Position numbers and translations under genes: made by a program. Source: Clostridia bacterium (lineage in GTDB: Bacteria; Bacillota; Clostridia; Acetivibrionales; JAFADI01). Taken from it: a DNA stretch of 40,664 nucleotides. Location of the stretch: positions 1 to 40,664 of the forward strand of contig JAOACY010000073.1 in NCBI GenBank assembly GCA_026417615.1, written 5' to 3'. The notes beneath the pieces are model-generated. The model saw only the letters and a program-made list of their open reading frames with translations. It searched no databases and was not told the origin of the DNA. Positions 24,906-33,468 of this stretch are shown here, one piece after another; the stretch's first letter is position 1; every line of letters begins with the position of its first letter.

Positions 24906-25667
24906 ATGGCATTCCTTGAGGTTAAGGGTATAACAAAGCTCTTTGGCGGACTTACTGCCGTTGATAAGGTTTCTCTTCAGGTTGAGAAGGGGGAAATCGT
25001 AAGCATAATAGGACCCAACGGAGCGGGAAAAACAACTCTTTTTAATATGCTTACAGGTGTATACACCTTGTCGGAAGGCGAAATTATTTTTGAGGGAAAG
25101 ATTATACACAACCGCACGCCGCAGGAAATAGTTCAGGCAGGATTGGCCAGAACCTTCCAGAATATAAGGCTTTTTGCTGAAATGAGGGTTATAGAAAATG
25201 TGCTGGTAGGTATGCATATCAATACTCACTATACATTTCTTGACCTGCTGTTCAGGACCAAAAAGTTCCGCAGCGTTGAGAGCGAGAAGCACAGAACTGC
25301 TGTAGAAATACTGGAATCCATAGGGCTAAAGGACAAGATGCACAATTATGCAACCAATCTGCCGTATGGTGACCAAAGAAGGCTGGAAATAGCCCGTGCC
25401 ATTTCAACAAATGCGAAGATACTGCTTCTGGATGAGCCTGCGGCAGGAATGAACCCCCAGGAGTCCGAGGAACTGCTCCGCTTCATAAGAGGGCTTAGGG
25501 ACAAGGGATATACCATTATCCTTATTGAGCATGATATGAACGTGGTTATGAATATTTCAGACAGAATTTATGTTATCGACCATGGCAAAAAGATCGCAGA
25601 AGGTTTGCCTGCTGAAATAGCAAACAATAAAAAGGTTATCGAGGCTTATCTTGGAAGGAGTGAATAG
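24906..25667 (+). CDS. livG: LivG-type ABC transporter ATPase
   Basis: A 253-residue ATPase: Walker A GPNGAGKTT, signature LPYGDQRRLEIARA, Walker B ILLLDEPAAGMN, and H-loop IEHDM. AAGGAGGTGG (24891-24900), inside the end of livM, serves ATG 24906 rather than the overlapping GTG at 24897. Confidence 0.93.
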   Translation: MAFLEVKGITKLFGGLTAVDKVSLQVEKGEIVSIIGPNGAGKTTLFNMLTGVYTLSEGEIIFEGKIIHNRTPQEIVQAGLARTFQNIRLFAEMRVIENVLVGMHINTHYTFLDLLFRTKKFRSVESEKHRTAVEILESIGLKDKMHNYATNLPYGDQRRLEIARAISTNAKILLLDEPAAGMNPQESEELLRFIRGLRDKGYTIILIEHDMNVVMNISDRIYVIDHGKKIAEGLPAEIANNKKVIEAYLGRSE

Positions 25668-25670
25668 AAG

Positions 25671-26378
25671 GTGCTTTCAATTAGAAATATTAACACCCAT
25701 TACGGAAATATTCACGCATTAAAGGGAATCAGCCTCGAGGTGAAGCAGGGCGAAATTGTAACTCTTATTGGCAGCAACGGCGCGGGGAAAAGCACTACCC
25801 TTGGCAGTATAACGGGGCTGCTTAAAGCAACCTCCGGTGAGGTGTGGTTTAAGGGGCAGAACATTACAAATGCCTCGCCATCTGAAATTGTTAAAATGGG
25901 TATTAGCCTCTCTCCTGAAGGGCGTGAAGTTTTTCCGGCCCTGACGGTGGAAGAAAATCTTCAGCTTGGTGCCTTTACCCGTAAGGATAAAAAGGGAATA
26001 AAAGAGTCCTATGAGAGGGTTTATGAGCTTTTCCCCAGGCTGTTTGAAAGAAAAAAACAGACTGCAGGAACCTTATCCGGTGGAGAACAGCAAATGCTGG
26101 CAATAGGAAGAGCCCTCATGTCTTCACCGCAGCTGCTTTTGCTGGACGAGCCTTCGCTGGGACTTGCACCTAACCTGGTGCTGATGATTTTTGAACTGAT
26201 ACAGTCTATTAACAAGCAGGGTACAACGGTGCTGCTGGTTGAACAGAATGCCAATATGGCGCTGTCCATTGCAAACAGGGGTTATGTGCTGGAAACCGGA
26301 AAAGTTACACTTTCAGACGATGCAAAGGCATTAAGTAATAATGAATCAGTTAGAAAGGCTTATCTTGGCCATATATAA
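25671..26378 (+). CDS. livF: LivF-type ABC transporter ATPase
   Basis: A 235-residue ATPase partner of LivG: Walker A GSNGAGKSTT, LSGGEQQMLAIGRAL, Walker B LLLLDEPSLGLAP, and H-loop as VEQNA, the LivF form. GTG start 25671, with AAGGAG 10 nt upstream in the tail of livG. Confidence 0.93.
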   Translation: MLSIRNINTHYGNIHALKGISLEVKQGEIVTLIGSNGAGKSTTLGSITGLLKATSGEVWFKGQNITNASPSEIVKMGISLSPEGREVFPALTVEENLQLGAFTRKDKKGIKESYERVYELFPRLFERKKQTAGTLSGGEQQMLAIGRALMSSPQLLLLDEPSLGLAPNLVLMIFELIQSINKQGTTVLLVEQNANMALSIANRGYVLETGKVTLSDDAKALSNNESVRKAYLGHI

Positions 26379-26408
26379 AAAATAATATTATTTTGGGAGG
26401 ATTTTATC

Positions 26409-26882
26409 ATGTGTGAAAAAATGTTTACCCAGGAAGAACTTACAAACGCATTCAGAAGCGCAATAGAGGACAGGGCAAAATGGTTTTACCTTCTTTACAA
26501 GCACACCCCCGAAGGGTTTGACGCAATAGCTGAAAAAGCAATTACCGAATTTGGAATAGCAAAAGGTAAAGGCCTTGGTGAGTGCAGCACTGCAAAGGAT
26601 TTTGCCAACGGTATTCTTTCGGGACATCCAAATAAGGCTTTTGCAATGGAGCCGGTGAAGCTGGAGGATGATGAAAGCATAATAAAGTTCCACTACTGTG
26701 CGTTGGTTGAGGCGTGGAAAAAGCTTGGCTGCTCAAAGGAAGAAATTGCACATCTATGTGATCTTGCCTGCTTTGGCGACTATGGAATGGTCAGTGTTTT
26801 TCCGAACCTGAAGCTTGAATTTAAACAGCTGCTTTCACGTTTTGAGGACTGCTGTGAAATGTGTATTACAAAAATTAAGTAG
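26409..26882 (+). CDS. L-2-amino-thiazoline-4-carboxylate (ATC) hydrolase-like protein
   Basis: A 157-residue soluble protein resembling the ATC-hydrolase-like family (recognised from memory as PF14196). Conserved-looking features are CALVEAWKKLGCSKEEI, LCDLACFGDYGMV, and a C-terminal FEDCCEMCITKIK. The Pseudomonas enzyme opens the thiazoline ring to N-carbamoyl-L-cysteine. Many Clostridia carry homologs whose substrates are unknown. Its position after a Liv importer and cyuA suggests processing of an imported sulfur/nitrogen compound. GGGAGG precedes ATG 26409. Confidence 0.7.
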   Translation: MCEKMFTQEELTNAFRSAIEDRAKWFYLLYKHTPEGFDAIAEKAITEFGIAKGKGLGECSTAKDFANGILSGHPNKAFAMEPVKLEDDESIIKFHYCALVEAWKKLGCSKEEIAHLCDLACFGDYGMVSVFPNLKLEFKQLLSRFEDCCEMCITKIK

Positions 26883-26895
26883 TAGGAGACGGCCA

Positions 26896-27879
26896 ATGAA
26901 AAAGATAATAAATAAGCCCAATGATGTTGTATCAGAAATGCTTATGGGTATGGTGAAGGCAAATCCCAAGCTTGTGTATTTCAAGGATCTTGAAGTCATA
27001 GCAAGCAGGGTTAAGGAAAAGAAGGTAGGGCTTGTATCCGGCGGAGGAAGCGGACATGAGCCTGCACATGCGGGATATGTGGGAAAAGGCATGCTGGATG
27101 CGGCGGTATCCGGAAATGTATTTGCCTCACCATCCCCTGACAGGGTTCTGAAGGGGATACAGGAAGCCAATACTGGAGAAGGAGTTCTGCTGATTATAAA
27201 GAATTATTCAGGAGATATAATGAATTTCGGAATGGCTAAGGACCTGGCTGAGATGGAAGGTATAAGGGTTGAAGCTGTTGTTGTAAAGGATGATGTTGCA
27301 GTTAAGGACAGCACCTATTCAACAGGCCGCAGAGGCATTGCAGGCACAGTGTTTGTTCACAAGGTTGCAGGCGCCAAGGCTGCAGCGGGTGGGAGCCTTG
27401 ATGAAGTCAAAAGAGTCGCGGAGAAGACCATAGCCAATGTGCGTAGTATGGGAATGGCGATGACCCCATGCATACTGCCAGGTGTAGGCAAAGCGGGTTT
27501 TACCCTGGGTGAGAATGAAATAGAAATTGGTATGGGCATACATGGCGAGCCTGGTGTTGAGAGAACCTGCGTTAAGACCGCAGCTCAACTGGCGGAGATT
27601 CTGTGTGGGAAAATCCTTGCAGATTACGATTTTGCCGGCAGTGAGTGTGCCGTGATGATTAACGGATTGGGCGCTACACCCTTGATGGAGCTGTATATAT
27701 TAAATAATGAAGTTGAAAAGATATTGAAAGAAAATAATATAAAGATTTACAGGACGTTCGTGGGTAATTATATGACTTCACTTGAGATGGCTGGCTGTTC
27801 CGTTACATTGCTGAAGCTTGATGAGGAGCTGAAGGAACTGCTGGATGCACCTTGTGACACACCGGCACTAAAGGTATAG
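26896..27879 (+). CDS. dhaK: Dihydroxyacetone kinase, substrate-binding subunit DhaK
   Basis: A 327-residue DhaK. Residues needed in E. coli DhaK are kept: His in SGGGSGHEP (E. coli H56), Asp in DDVAVKDS (D109) and the covalent substrate His in GIHGEPGVER (H218). It forms a hemiaminal with dihydroxyacetone or a similar short ketone, which DhaL phosphorylates. ATG 26896 has TAGGAG 7 nt upstream; the open frame to 26815 overlaps the previous gene and is rejected. The true substrate may be another three- or four-carbon keto compound. Confidence 0.92.
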   Translation: MKKIINKPNDVVSEMLMGMVKANPKLVYFKDLEVIASRVKEKKVGLVSGGGSGHEPAHAGYVGKGMLDAAVSGNVFASPSPDRVLKGIQEANTGEGVLLIIKNYSGDIMNFGMAKDLAEMEGIRVEAVVVKDDVAVKDSTYSTGRRGIAGTVFVHKVAGAKAAAGGSLDEVKRVAEKTIANVRSMGMAMTPCILPGVGKAGFTLGENEIEIGMGIHGEPGVERTCVKTAAQLAEILCGKILADYDFAGSECAVMINGLGATPLMELYILNNEVEKILKENNIKIYRTFVGNYMTSLEMAGCSVTLLKLDEELKELLDAPCDTPALKV

Positions 27880-27898
27880 ACGGAGGTGGATTTTTGTA

Positions 27899-28537
27899 AT
27901 GGTAATCTGTATTACACCAAAAGAGTATGTCGAATATATAGAATTGGTTGCAAAAAAAATTGAAGAAAACAAGGACTATATATCAGAGCTGGATTCCATA
28001 ACCGGTGATGGAGACCATTGGGCCAACATGAACATGGGCTTTCAGAAGCTGCTAGAATGTAAGGAAGAGCTGGCTTCGATGAGATTAAATGAGATGTTTA
28101 AGAAAATCGGAATGCTCATTATGACTACTGTTGGAGGTTCATCAGGAGTATTATACGGAAGTGCCTACATCAATGCGTCAAAAGTAATTTTGGATAAAGA
28201 GCAAATGGATCTTCAATTGTTGTGCAGAGTCCTGGAAGCAGAATTAAATGCAATCATGGACAGAGGTAACGCAAAACCAGGCTTTAAAACCATGATAGAT
28301 GCACTGCACCCTGCAGTTGAACGCCTTAAAAATGCAATAGAAAAAGGCCTTGATGGCAAGACTGCCCTTATTGAACTCAAGCAAGGAGCTATTGAAGGCA
28401 TGAACAGTACAAAAAATATGGAGGCTGTCAAAGGACGTGCCTGCTATCAGGCAAATAAAGGGGTGGGGCACCTTGACCCCGGCGCTGTGACCATGTGCTA
28501 TCAGATTGAAGTTTTAGTTGACTATTTGTGCAGATAA
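27899..28537 (+). CDS. dhaL: Dihydroxyacetone kinase, nucleotide-binding subunit DhaL
   Basis: A 212-residue DhaL. The Mg-ADP site LDSITGDGDHWANMNMGF keeps the three Asp residues but has Trp where Gly is usual (GDGDHG). VGGSSGVLYGSAY and KGRACYQANKGVGHLDPGA match the family. In PTS-type kinases a bound ADP is re-phosphorylated by DhaM; no dhaM is in the window, so DhaM is elsewhere or ATP is used directly. Shine-Dalgarno GGAGGTGG is about 10 nt before ATG 27899. Confidence 0.9.
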   Translation: MVICITPKEYVEYIELVAKKIEENKDYISELDSITGDGDHWANMNMGFQKLLECKEELASMRLNEMFKKIGMLIMTTVGGSSGVLYGSAYINASKVILDKEQMDLQLLCRVLEAELNAIMDRGNAKPGFKTMIDALHPAVERLKNAIEKGLDGKTALIELKQGAIEGMNSTKNMEAVKGRACYQANKGVGHLDPGAVTMCYQIEVLVDYLCR

Positions 28538-28545
28538 CAAGTAAA

Positions 28546-28581
28546 GTAGAATAGGAGGGAATTTTTATCCCCCTATTCTAC
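28546..28581. repeat. Hairpin between dhaL and its regulator
   Basis: GTAGAATAGGAGGGA (28546-28560) pairs with TCCCCCTATTCTAC (28568-28581) with one bulge and a short loop (ATTTTTA). It may be a partial terminator or attenuator before the regulator gene. Confidence 0.7.
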
Positions 28582-28601
28582 ATGCGTTATGGGTGAAAAT
28601 T

Positions 28602-30341
28602 ATGTATCTTGCCGAAATCAGAGGTATAGCATCAAAATTTGCTGAAACAATATCGAAAATCCTTGATATTGACGTGATGATTATTGATAATAATTACCAC
28701 AGGATTGCCAATACATTCCGCTATGTTGATGAACCCACCCCTATTACCAGGTACTCCATGCTGGGTGAGGTTCTTCATACAGGAAAGGTTGTCGCTGTCA
28801 GGGACAAATCCACATACGAGCACTGCAAAAACTGCCAGGATCTTAGCCAATGCGCCATATCCGGGCTGATCAGCGTGCCCATTTTCTTTGAATCCAAGGT
28901 AGTTGGGGCTATAGCATTATTGGTTCCCGTCAATAAGACAAGCCCGATCTTTGATAATCAGGAAGTTTCAATACAATTCCTGGAGGGAATGTCGGATCTA
29001 TTAAGCTCCAAGCTGAAAAACATTGACGATTACAACAAGCTAAACCTTATTAAAAAAGAGCGTGAAACAATTATTGATACCATTGAGGATGGGCTTGTTT
29101 TCATAAATGATACAGGTGAGATTGTTCATTGCAATAATCAATTTGAGAATTTTTTTAAAATAGAACGTGAGGTATTGGGGGAGCATATTGAAAAGCTTCT
29201 GGATCACCCTTTGATTCATGAGATGATGATGTTCAGGGAGAATTTCTCCTACAGGGTGTTCTATTATGAGCAAAGGAACCACAGCTTTTACGGGCTTATA
29301 TCCTGCAGGAATATCATGATTAACGGCAGGGATTACGGAGCCCTTTTAACCTTTAAAAGCCTTGGCAGGGTATACAACGCCCTTAATGAAATATCTGACA
29401 ATAAAGCAAATATAACTTTTGCAAGCATCATGGGCAATGATCCCAGCCTTACTTTACAGATTAACAGGGCTAAACAGCTTGCGGTTACGGATGAGAATAT
29501 ATTGATATGCGGTGAACCGGGACTAGGCAAGTCTATTTTTGCAAGGGCAATACACAATTTTTCAGACAGGGCAAAGCAGTATTTTGTCACTGTAGACTGT
29601 GACAATATTCCCTTTGATCTGCTTGAAAACGAGCTGTTTGGATCGGAAAGCGAAACAAGCAAAACTAATCCAGGTATTGGTAAACTTAGGATGGCACATA
29701 AAGGCACAATATTTTTCAAAAATATCTCTGAAATGCCCATGTATCTTCAAAAGCGTCTTGTTGAGGTAATGAGGACCAGAGAACTGAAGCAGGGATCCTA
29801 TAAAGGCTTTAACATTGATGTGAGAATGATTTTTGATTGCTCACAGGATTTGTCCCTGTTGGTTAAACAGCGTATGTTTAATGAAGAATTGTATTTCCGC
29901 ATAGCAAAAAACACGCTCACTATTCCGCCCCTTGTAAAACGCAAAGGAGATATAAAAATAATAGTAAACAGTTTAATTGACAAACTCAGGATAAAACACA
30001 TGAAACCCAGGCTTACATTTGAGCCGGAGGTTCTAAAAATGATGTATGATTACAGCTGGCCCGGTAATGTGAGAGAAATCGAGAAGGTTGTTGAATTGAT
30101 TATATGCAGTGCAAATGATGAGCTGGTGAAGGCTGATGAAGTAATGAATTTCAGCTTTGCATGCCAGAATGAGAAGAATACAAAAACAGTGGACGAAATG
30201 GAAAGGGAGCTTATGCGCAAATTACTGTCTGAATACAGCAATAAGGATCAGATTGCAAAAATTATGGGTATAGGTAGGGCTACTCTTTACCGTAAAATGA
30301 GAAAATTCGGCTTATCTGCGGACGCTGCTTCTAATAATTGA
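28602..30341 (+). CDS. DhaR-like GAF-PAS-AAA-Fis regulator with degenerate AAA domain
   Basis: A 579-residue transcription regulator. Residues ~1-140 form a GAF-like domain with C75/C78/C84 (HCKNCQDLSQC); ~155-255 a PAS domain; ~272-500 an AAA+ domain; the C-terminus a Fis HTH (KDQIAKIMGIGRATLYRKM). Walker A GEPGLGKS (304-311) is kept, but after ELFG the GAFTGA loop is replaced by ETSKTNPGIGKLRM, and Walker B reads GTIFFKN instead of GTLFLDE. It should not activate sigma-54 polymerase and may not hydrolyse ATP. E. coli DhaR has the same layout, acts with sigma-70 and is controlled by DhaK and DhaL, so a similar role is plausible. Start ATG 28602 is favoured over GTG 28593 because GGGTGA (28591-28596) is the ribosome site. 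Confidence 0.88.
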   Translation: MYLAEIRGIASKFAETISKILDIDVMIIDNNYHRIANTFRYVDEPTPITRYSMLGEVLHTGKVVAVRDKSTYEHCKNCQDLSQCAISGLISVPIFFESKVVGAIALLVPVNKTSPIFDNQEVSIQFLEGMSDLLSSKLKNIDDYNKLNLIKKERETIIDTIEDGLVFINDTGEIVHCNNQFENFFKIEREVLGEHIEKLLDHPLIHEMMMFRENFSYRVFYYEQRNHSFYGLISCRNIMINGRDYGALLTFKSLGRVYNALNEISDNKANITFASIMGNDPSLTLQINRAKQLAVTDENILICGEPGLGKSIFARAIHNFSDRAKQYFVTVDCDNIPFDLLENELFGSESETSKTNPGIGKLRMAHKGTIFFKNISEMPMYLQKRLVEVMRTRELKQGSYKGFNIDVRMIFDCSQDLSLLVKQRMFNEELYFRIAKNTLTIPPLVKRKGDIKIIVNSLIDKLRIKHMKPRLTFEPEVLKMMYDYSWPGNVREIEKVVELIICSANDELVKADEVMNFSFACQNEKNTKTVDEMERELMRKLLSEYSNKDQIAKIMGIGRATLYRKMRKFGLSADAASNN

Positions 30342-30449
30342 GTTCTTGATGCTCAAAATATTAAATTAAAAAGAAGGAATGCCCCTGTTCAGACATTAAA
30401 GTCCTTTGCCGAGTATACTGTTTAAAATACTTTTTGGGAGGGTTTTAGC

Positions 30450-31196
30450 ATGTGGACAAGGCACGAACTTAAAACAAGAGCGAAGGCTGTGCTTAAGGTG
30501 TCATACTGGAAGGCATTCTTGGCAAGCCTTTTGATAGCAATTGTCAGCGGAAGGGGAGGAAGCGCTCCGAATTTTAATTGGGATATGAGGCATAATGATT
30601 TTGAAAGGATGCCGTCTTTCGAAAATATAGATCCAGGAATGCTTACCGCAATAATAATTGCAGGTATAACTGCCGGAACAATTTTTATATTGTTTGCCCT
30701 GGCGTTCAGGATTTTTCTCGGCTATCCCCTGGAGGTGGGAGGCAGGAAGTACTTTGTGCAGTCTGCCCGCCAGGATGTCAACTTGAATTATCTCGGGTAT
30801 GCTTTTAACAAGGAAAAGTATATAAACATCATAAAGGCAATGTTCTGGAGAGGGCTTCTCAACTTCCTGTGGTTCTTGCTGCTTATAATACCCGGCATTG
30901 TCAAGTACTATGCTTACAGCATGGTGCCGTATATACTTGCGGAAAACCCGGGAATAGACTACAAAAGGGCGGTAGAGCTAAGCAAGAAAATGACGGACGG
31001 CGAGAAATTCCGCATGTTTGTACTTGACCTGTCATTTATCGGATGGTATCTGCTTGGTTTGCTTGCGCTTTTTGTAGGTATGCTGTTTGTAATGCCGTAT
31101 GAAAATGCCACTAAAGCAGAATTGTATCTTGTATTGCGTCAAAAGGCGCTGGATAATGGTACGGCAGGTTATGATGAATTTGGCATAGCCGGGTAA
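30450..31196 (+). CDS. DUF975-family membrane protein
   Basis: A 248-residue integral membrane protein recognised as DUF975: N-terminal WTRHELKTRAKAVLKVSYWKAF, a transmembrane segment near 65-90, GYPLEVGGRKYFVQSA, then three more hydrophobic segments and NATKAELYLVLR. Function unknown. GGGAGG precedes ATG 30450. Its last 28 bp overlap the 3' end of ogt on the other strand. Confidence 0.85.
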   Translation: MWTRHELKTRAKAVLKVSYWKAFLASLLIAIVSGRGGSAPNFNWDMRHNDFERMPSFENIDPGMLTAIIIAGITAGTIFILFALAFRIFLGYPLEVGGRKYFVQSARQDVNLNYLGYAFNKEKYINIIKAMFWRGLLNFLWFLLLIIPGIVKYYAYSMVPYILAENPGIDYKRAVELSKKMTDGEKFRMFVLDLSFIGWYLLGLLALFVGMLFVMPYENATKAELYLVLRQKALDNGTAGYDEFGIAG

Positions 31197-31684
31197 TGGG
31201 GCGGGTTTGACTCAAGCTGAAGCAACATCTGCTTTATATTGATTTTGTTCCCCATATAGCCTGTCATGCTTCCATTCTTTCCAAGGACGCGGTGGCAGGG
31301 CACAACAATGGCTATAGGATTTCTGCGATTTGCCTGGCCTATAGCTCTGAAGCCTTTGGGACTCCCGACAGCCGAAGCGATATCCGAGTAGCTGCGGGTT
31401 TCCCCGAAGGGTATTTTTAAGAGCTCTTTCCATACCTTCTTGCAAAAGTCGGTACCTTCAAGGGTTAATGGGAGGTCAAATTCACGTCTTTTTCCTGTGA
31501 AATATTCCTGAAGCTGCTTTGCAGCCTCACTGCAAATCCTGCTTCCCTTTTGCATTTGCGCATATACTTTATTTTTTTCTTCTGATTTTGCAGAAGCAAT
31601 GGATATTTCTCTTATGCCTGCTTCATCTGCAACAATATGAATATTTCCAACGGGTGAAATATAGCTGTCATATGAAAGCTCCAA
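31169..31684 (-). CDS. ogt: Methylated-DNA--protein-cysteine S-methyltransferase (Ogt/MGMT)
   Basis: A 171-residue suicide repair protein that takes alkyl groups from O6-alkylguanine onto its own Cys. The active site is VVPCHRVLGKNG, preceded by GFRAIGQANRRNP, and the DNA-binding IPFGETRSYSDIA is intact. The start is TTG 31684, with AAGGTGAG upstream; no ATG fits. It overlaps the 3' end of the DUF975 gene (convergent). Confidence 0.93.
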   Translation of the reverse strand: MELSYDSYISPVGNIHIVADEAGIREISIASAKSEEKNKVYAQMQKGSRICSEAAKQLQEYFTGKRREFDLPLTLEGTDFCKKVWKELLKIPFGETRSYSDIASAVGSPKGFRAIGQANRRNPIAIVVPCHRVLGKNGSMTGYMGNKINIKQMLLQLESNPPHYPAMPNSS

Positions 31685-31735
31685 TGCCTGCTCACCTTCC
31701 TTTCCTGCCGCTATTATACCAAATAACCTCGGAAT

Positions 31736-31766
31736 TAAAAAGACCTTCTGGAATACAGGAGGTCCT
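31736..31766 (-). terminator. Terminator of the araA-kinase operon
   Basis: On the minus strand GACCTCCTG, a 5-nt loop, CAGAAGGTC (5+3 bp with one mismatch), followed by TTTTT. It lies just past the kinase stop at 31779. Confidence 0.65.
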
Positions 31767-31778
31767 AAAAATAATCAC

Positions 31779-33386
31779 CTATTTCAGATTATCTACTGCA
31801 GCTCTTTCGATTGCAAGTCCCTTGGTGTAGCGCTTCATAAATTCATTGAAGCCAGCGACATCTTTTGGGTCTGGAGCTATTGAGCTTCCCTTTTTTCCGG
31901 CGAAAACCCTGTTCTTGAGAAAATCCTCCAGGGTTTCATTTTCTCCCTTGTTAACCATATAAGATGCAAGAAGGGCAATGCCCCAGGCTCCGCCTTCTCC
32001 GGCTGTTTCCATAATGGATACGGGAACGTTGACTGCAGCCGCCATGATCTTCTGGCCGACCTCCTTTGTCTTGAAAAAGCCGCCATGACCAAGTATTTCA
32101 TCCACCTTTACAGACTCCTTCTGCAAAAGGATATCCAGGCCGGTTTTGAGTGCGCCCAATGCTGTGAACAAGTTGACCCTCATAAAGTTTGCTATGTTGA
32201 AGCTGCTGTTTGATGAACGTACAAACAATGGGCGTCCTTCTTCAAAATGGGTGATATGTTCGCCGGATATGTAGCCGTAGGCCAGCAAGCCTCCGCAATC
32301 AGGGTCGCCCTGCAGCGCAAGTCCCAGCAGGGTGTCATAGAGCTTCGGCTTATCCACTTCCATGCCAAGTGCTTTTACAGCCTGCGCAAACAAACCAATC
32401 CATGCGTCGTAATCCGAGGTGCAGTTGTTGGAGTGAGCCATGGCCACCAGTTTGCCAGCAGGCGTAGTAACAAGGTCGATTTCCGGATACACCCTGGACA
32501 GCTCCTTCTCAAGCACAATCATTGCAAATACGGATGTACCTGCGGATACGTTCCCGGTGCGTACTGACACGCTGTTTGTGGCCACCATTCCGGTACCTGC
32601 GTCGCCTTCAGGGGGGCAAAGGGGAATTCCGGGCTTGAGCTCACCGGTTGCATCCAGCAGCTTAGCTCCCTCCTGGGTGAGCTCCCCGGCTTTTTCACCG
32701 GCAGACAGGACCTTGGGCAGTATACTCTCCAAGCTCCAGGGCAAATTTTTTGAAGCAATAAGCTGATTGAACTGCCCTATCATTCTGAGATTGAATTCAC
32801 CGGTATTAAGATCTATAGGGAACATGCCTGAGGCTTCTCCGACTCCGAGAACCTTCTGGCCTGTGAGCTTCCAATGTATATAACCAGCCAAAGTTGTCAT
32901 GAAGCTTATATTTGATATATGCTCTTCCTGGTTCAGGATGGCTTGATAAAGGTGAGCTATGCTCCACCTTTGTGGTATGGGGTAATTAAACAGCTCAGTA
33001 AGGGCTTTTGAAGCCTCTTCTGTTATATTGTTACGCCATGTGCGGAAGGGGGTCAAAAGCTTTTCATCCTTGTCAAAAACCATATATCCATGCATCATAC
33101 CGCTAAAGCCGATAGCTTTGGTGGTTTGCAAGGTCACTCCGTACTTTTCCGCAACATTGCCTGCCATTTTCTGGTAGCTGCCCTGCACACCTTTCCAGAT
33201 ATCCTCCAGGCTGTATGTCCAAATATTATCCACATGGCTGTTTTCCCAGTCATACCCTCCTGAGGCTATCGGACGGTTATTTTCATCGATAAGAACAGCT
33301 TTTATGCGTGTTGAGCCGAGCTCAATACCGAGAGTTGTTTGACCGTTGATGATTGCATTTTTTATATCATTCAATTCAAGAGTCAT
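31779..33386 (-). CDS. FGGY-family carbohydrate kinase, probable L-ribulokinase
   Basis: A 535-residue FGGY kinase: N-terminal phosphate motif [39 protein letters not shown], and C-terminal [19 protein letters not shown] plus [15 protein letters not shown]. Downstream of araA (82 bp) and near araR/araD, it is the only candidate to phosphorylate L-ribulose here. It is not a typical AraB in its motifs and looks nearer to xylulokinase-like kinases that replace AraB in some Firmicutes and Bacteroidetes. AGGAGGTG precedes ATG 33386. Confidence 0.88.
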   Translation of the reverse strand: MTLELNDIKNAIINGQTTLGIELGSTRIKAVLIDENNRPIASGGYDWENSHVDNIWTYSLEDIWKGVQGSYQKMAGNVAEKYGVTLQTTKAIGFSGMMHGYMVFDKDEKLLTPFRTWRNNITEEASKALTELFNYPIPQRWSIAHLYQAILNQEEHISNISFMTTLAGYIHWKLTGQKVLGVGEASGMFPIDLNTGEFNLRMIGQFNQLIASKNLPWSLESILPKVLSAGEKAGELTQEGAKLLDATGELKPGIPLCPPEGDAGTGMVATNSVSVRTGNVSAGTSVFAMIVLEKELSRVYPEIDLVTTPAGKLVAMAHSNNCTSDYDAWIGLFAQAVKALGMEVDKPKLYDTLLGLALQGDPDCGGLLAYGYISGEHITHFEEGRPLFVRSSNSSFNIANFMRVNLFTALGALKTGLDILLQKESVKVDEILGHGGFFKTKEVGQKIMAAAVNVPVSIMETAGEGGAWGIALLASYMVNKGENETLEDFLKNRVFAGKKGSSIAPDPKDVAGFNEFMKRYTKGLAIERAAVDNLK

Positions 33387-33468
33387 ATTTATCCACCTCC
33401 TATTAATTTTTCATTTCAATAATATGAGTGTAAACATTATAGCATCTTGACTATACCAGTACAACATT

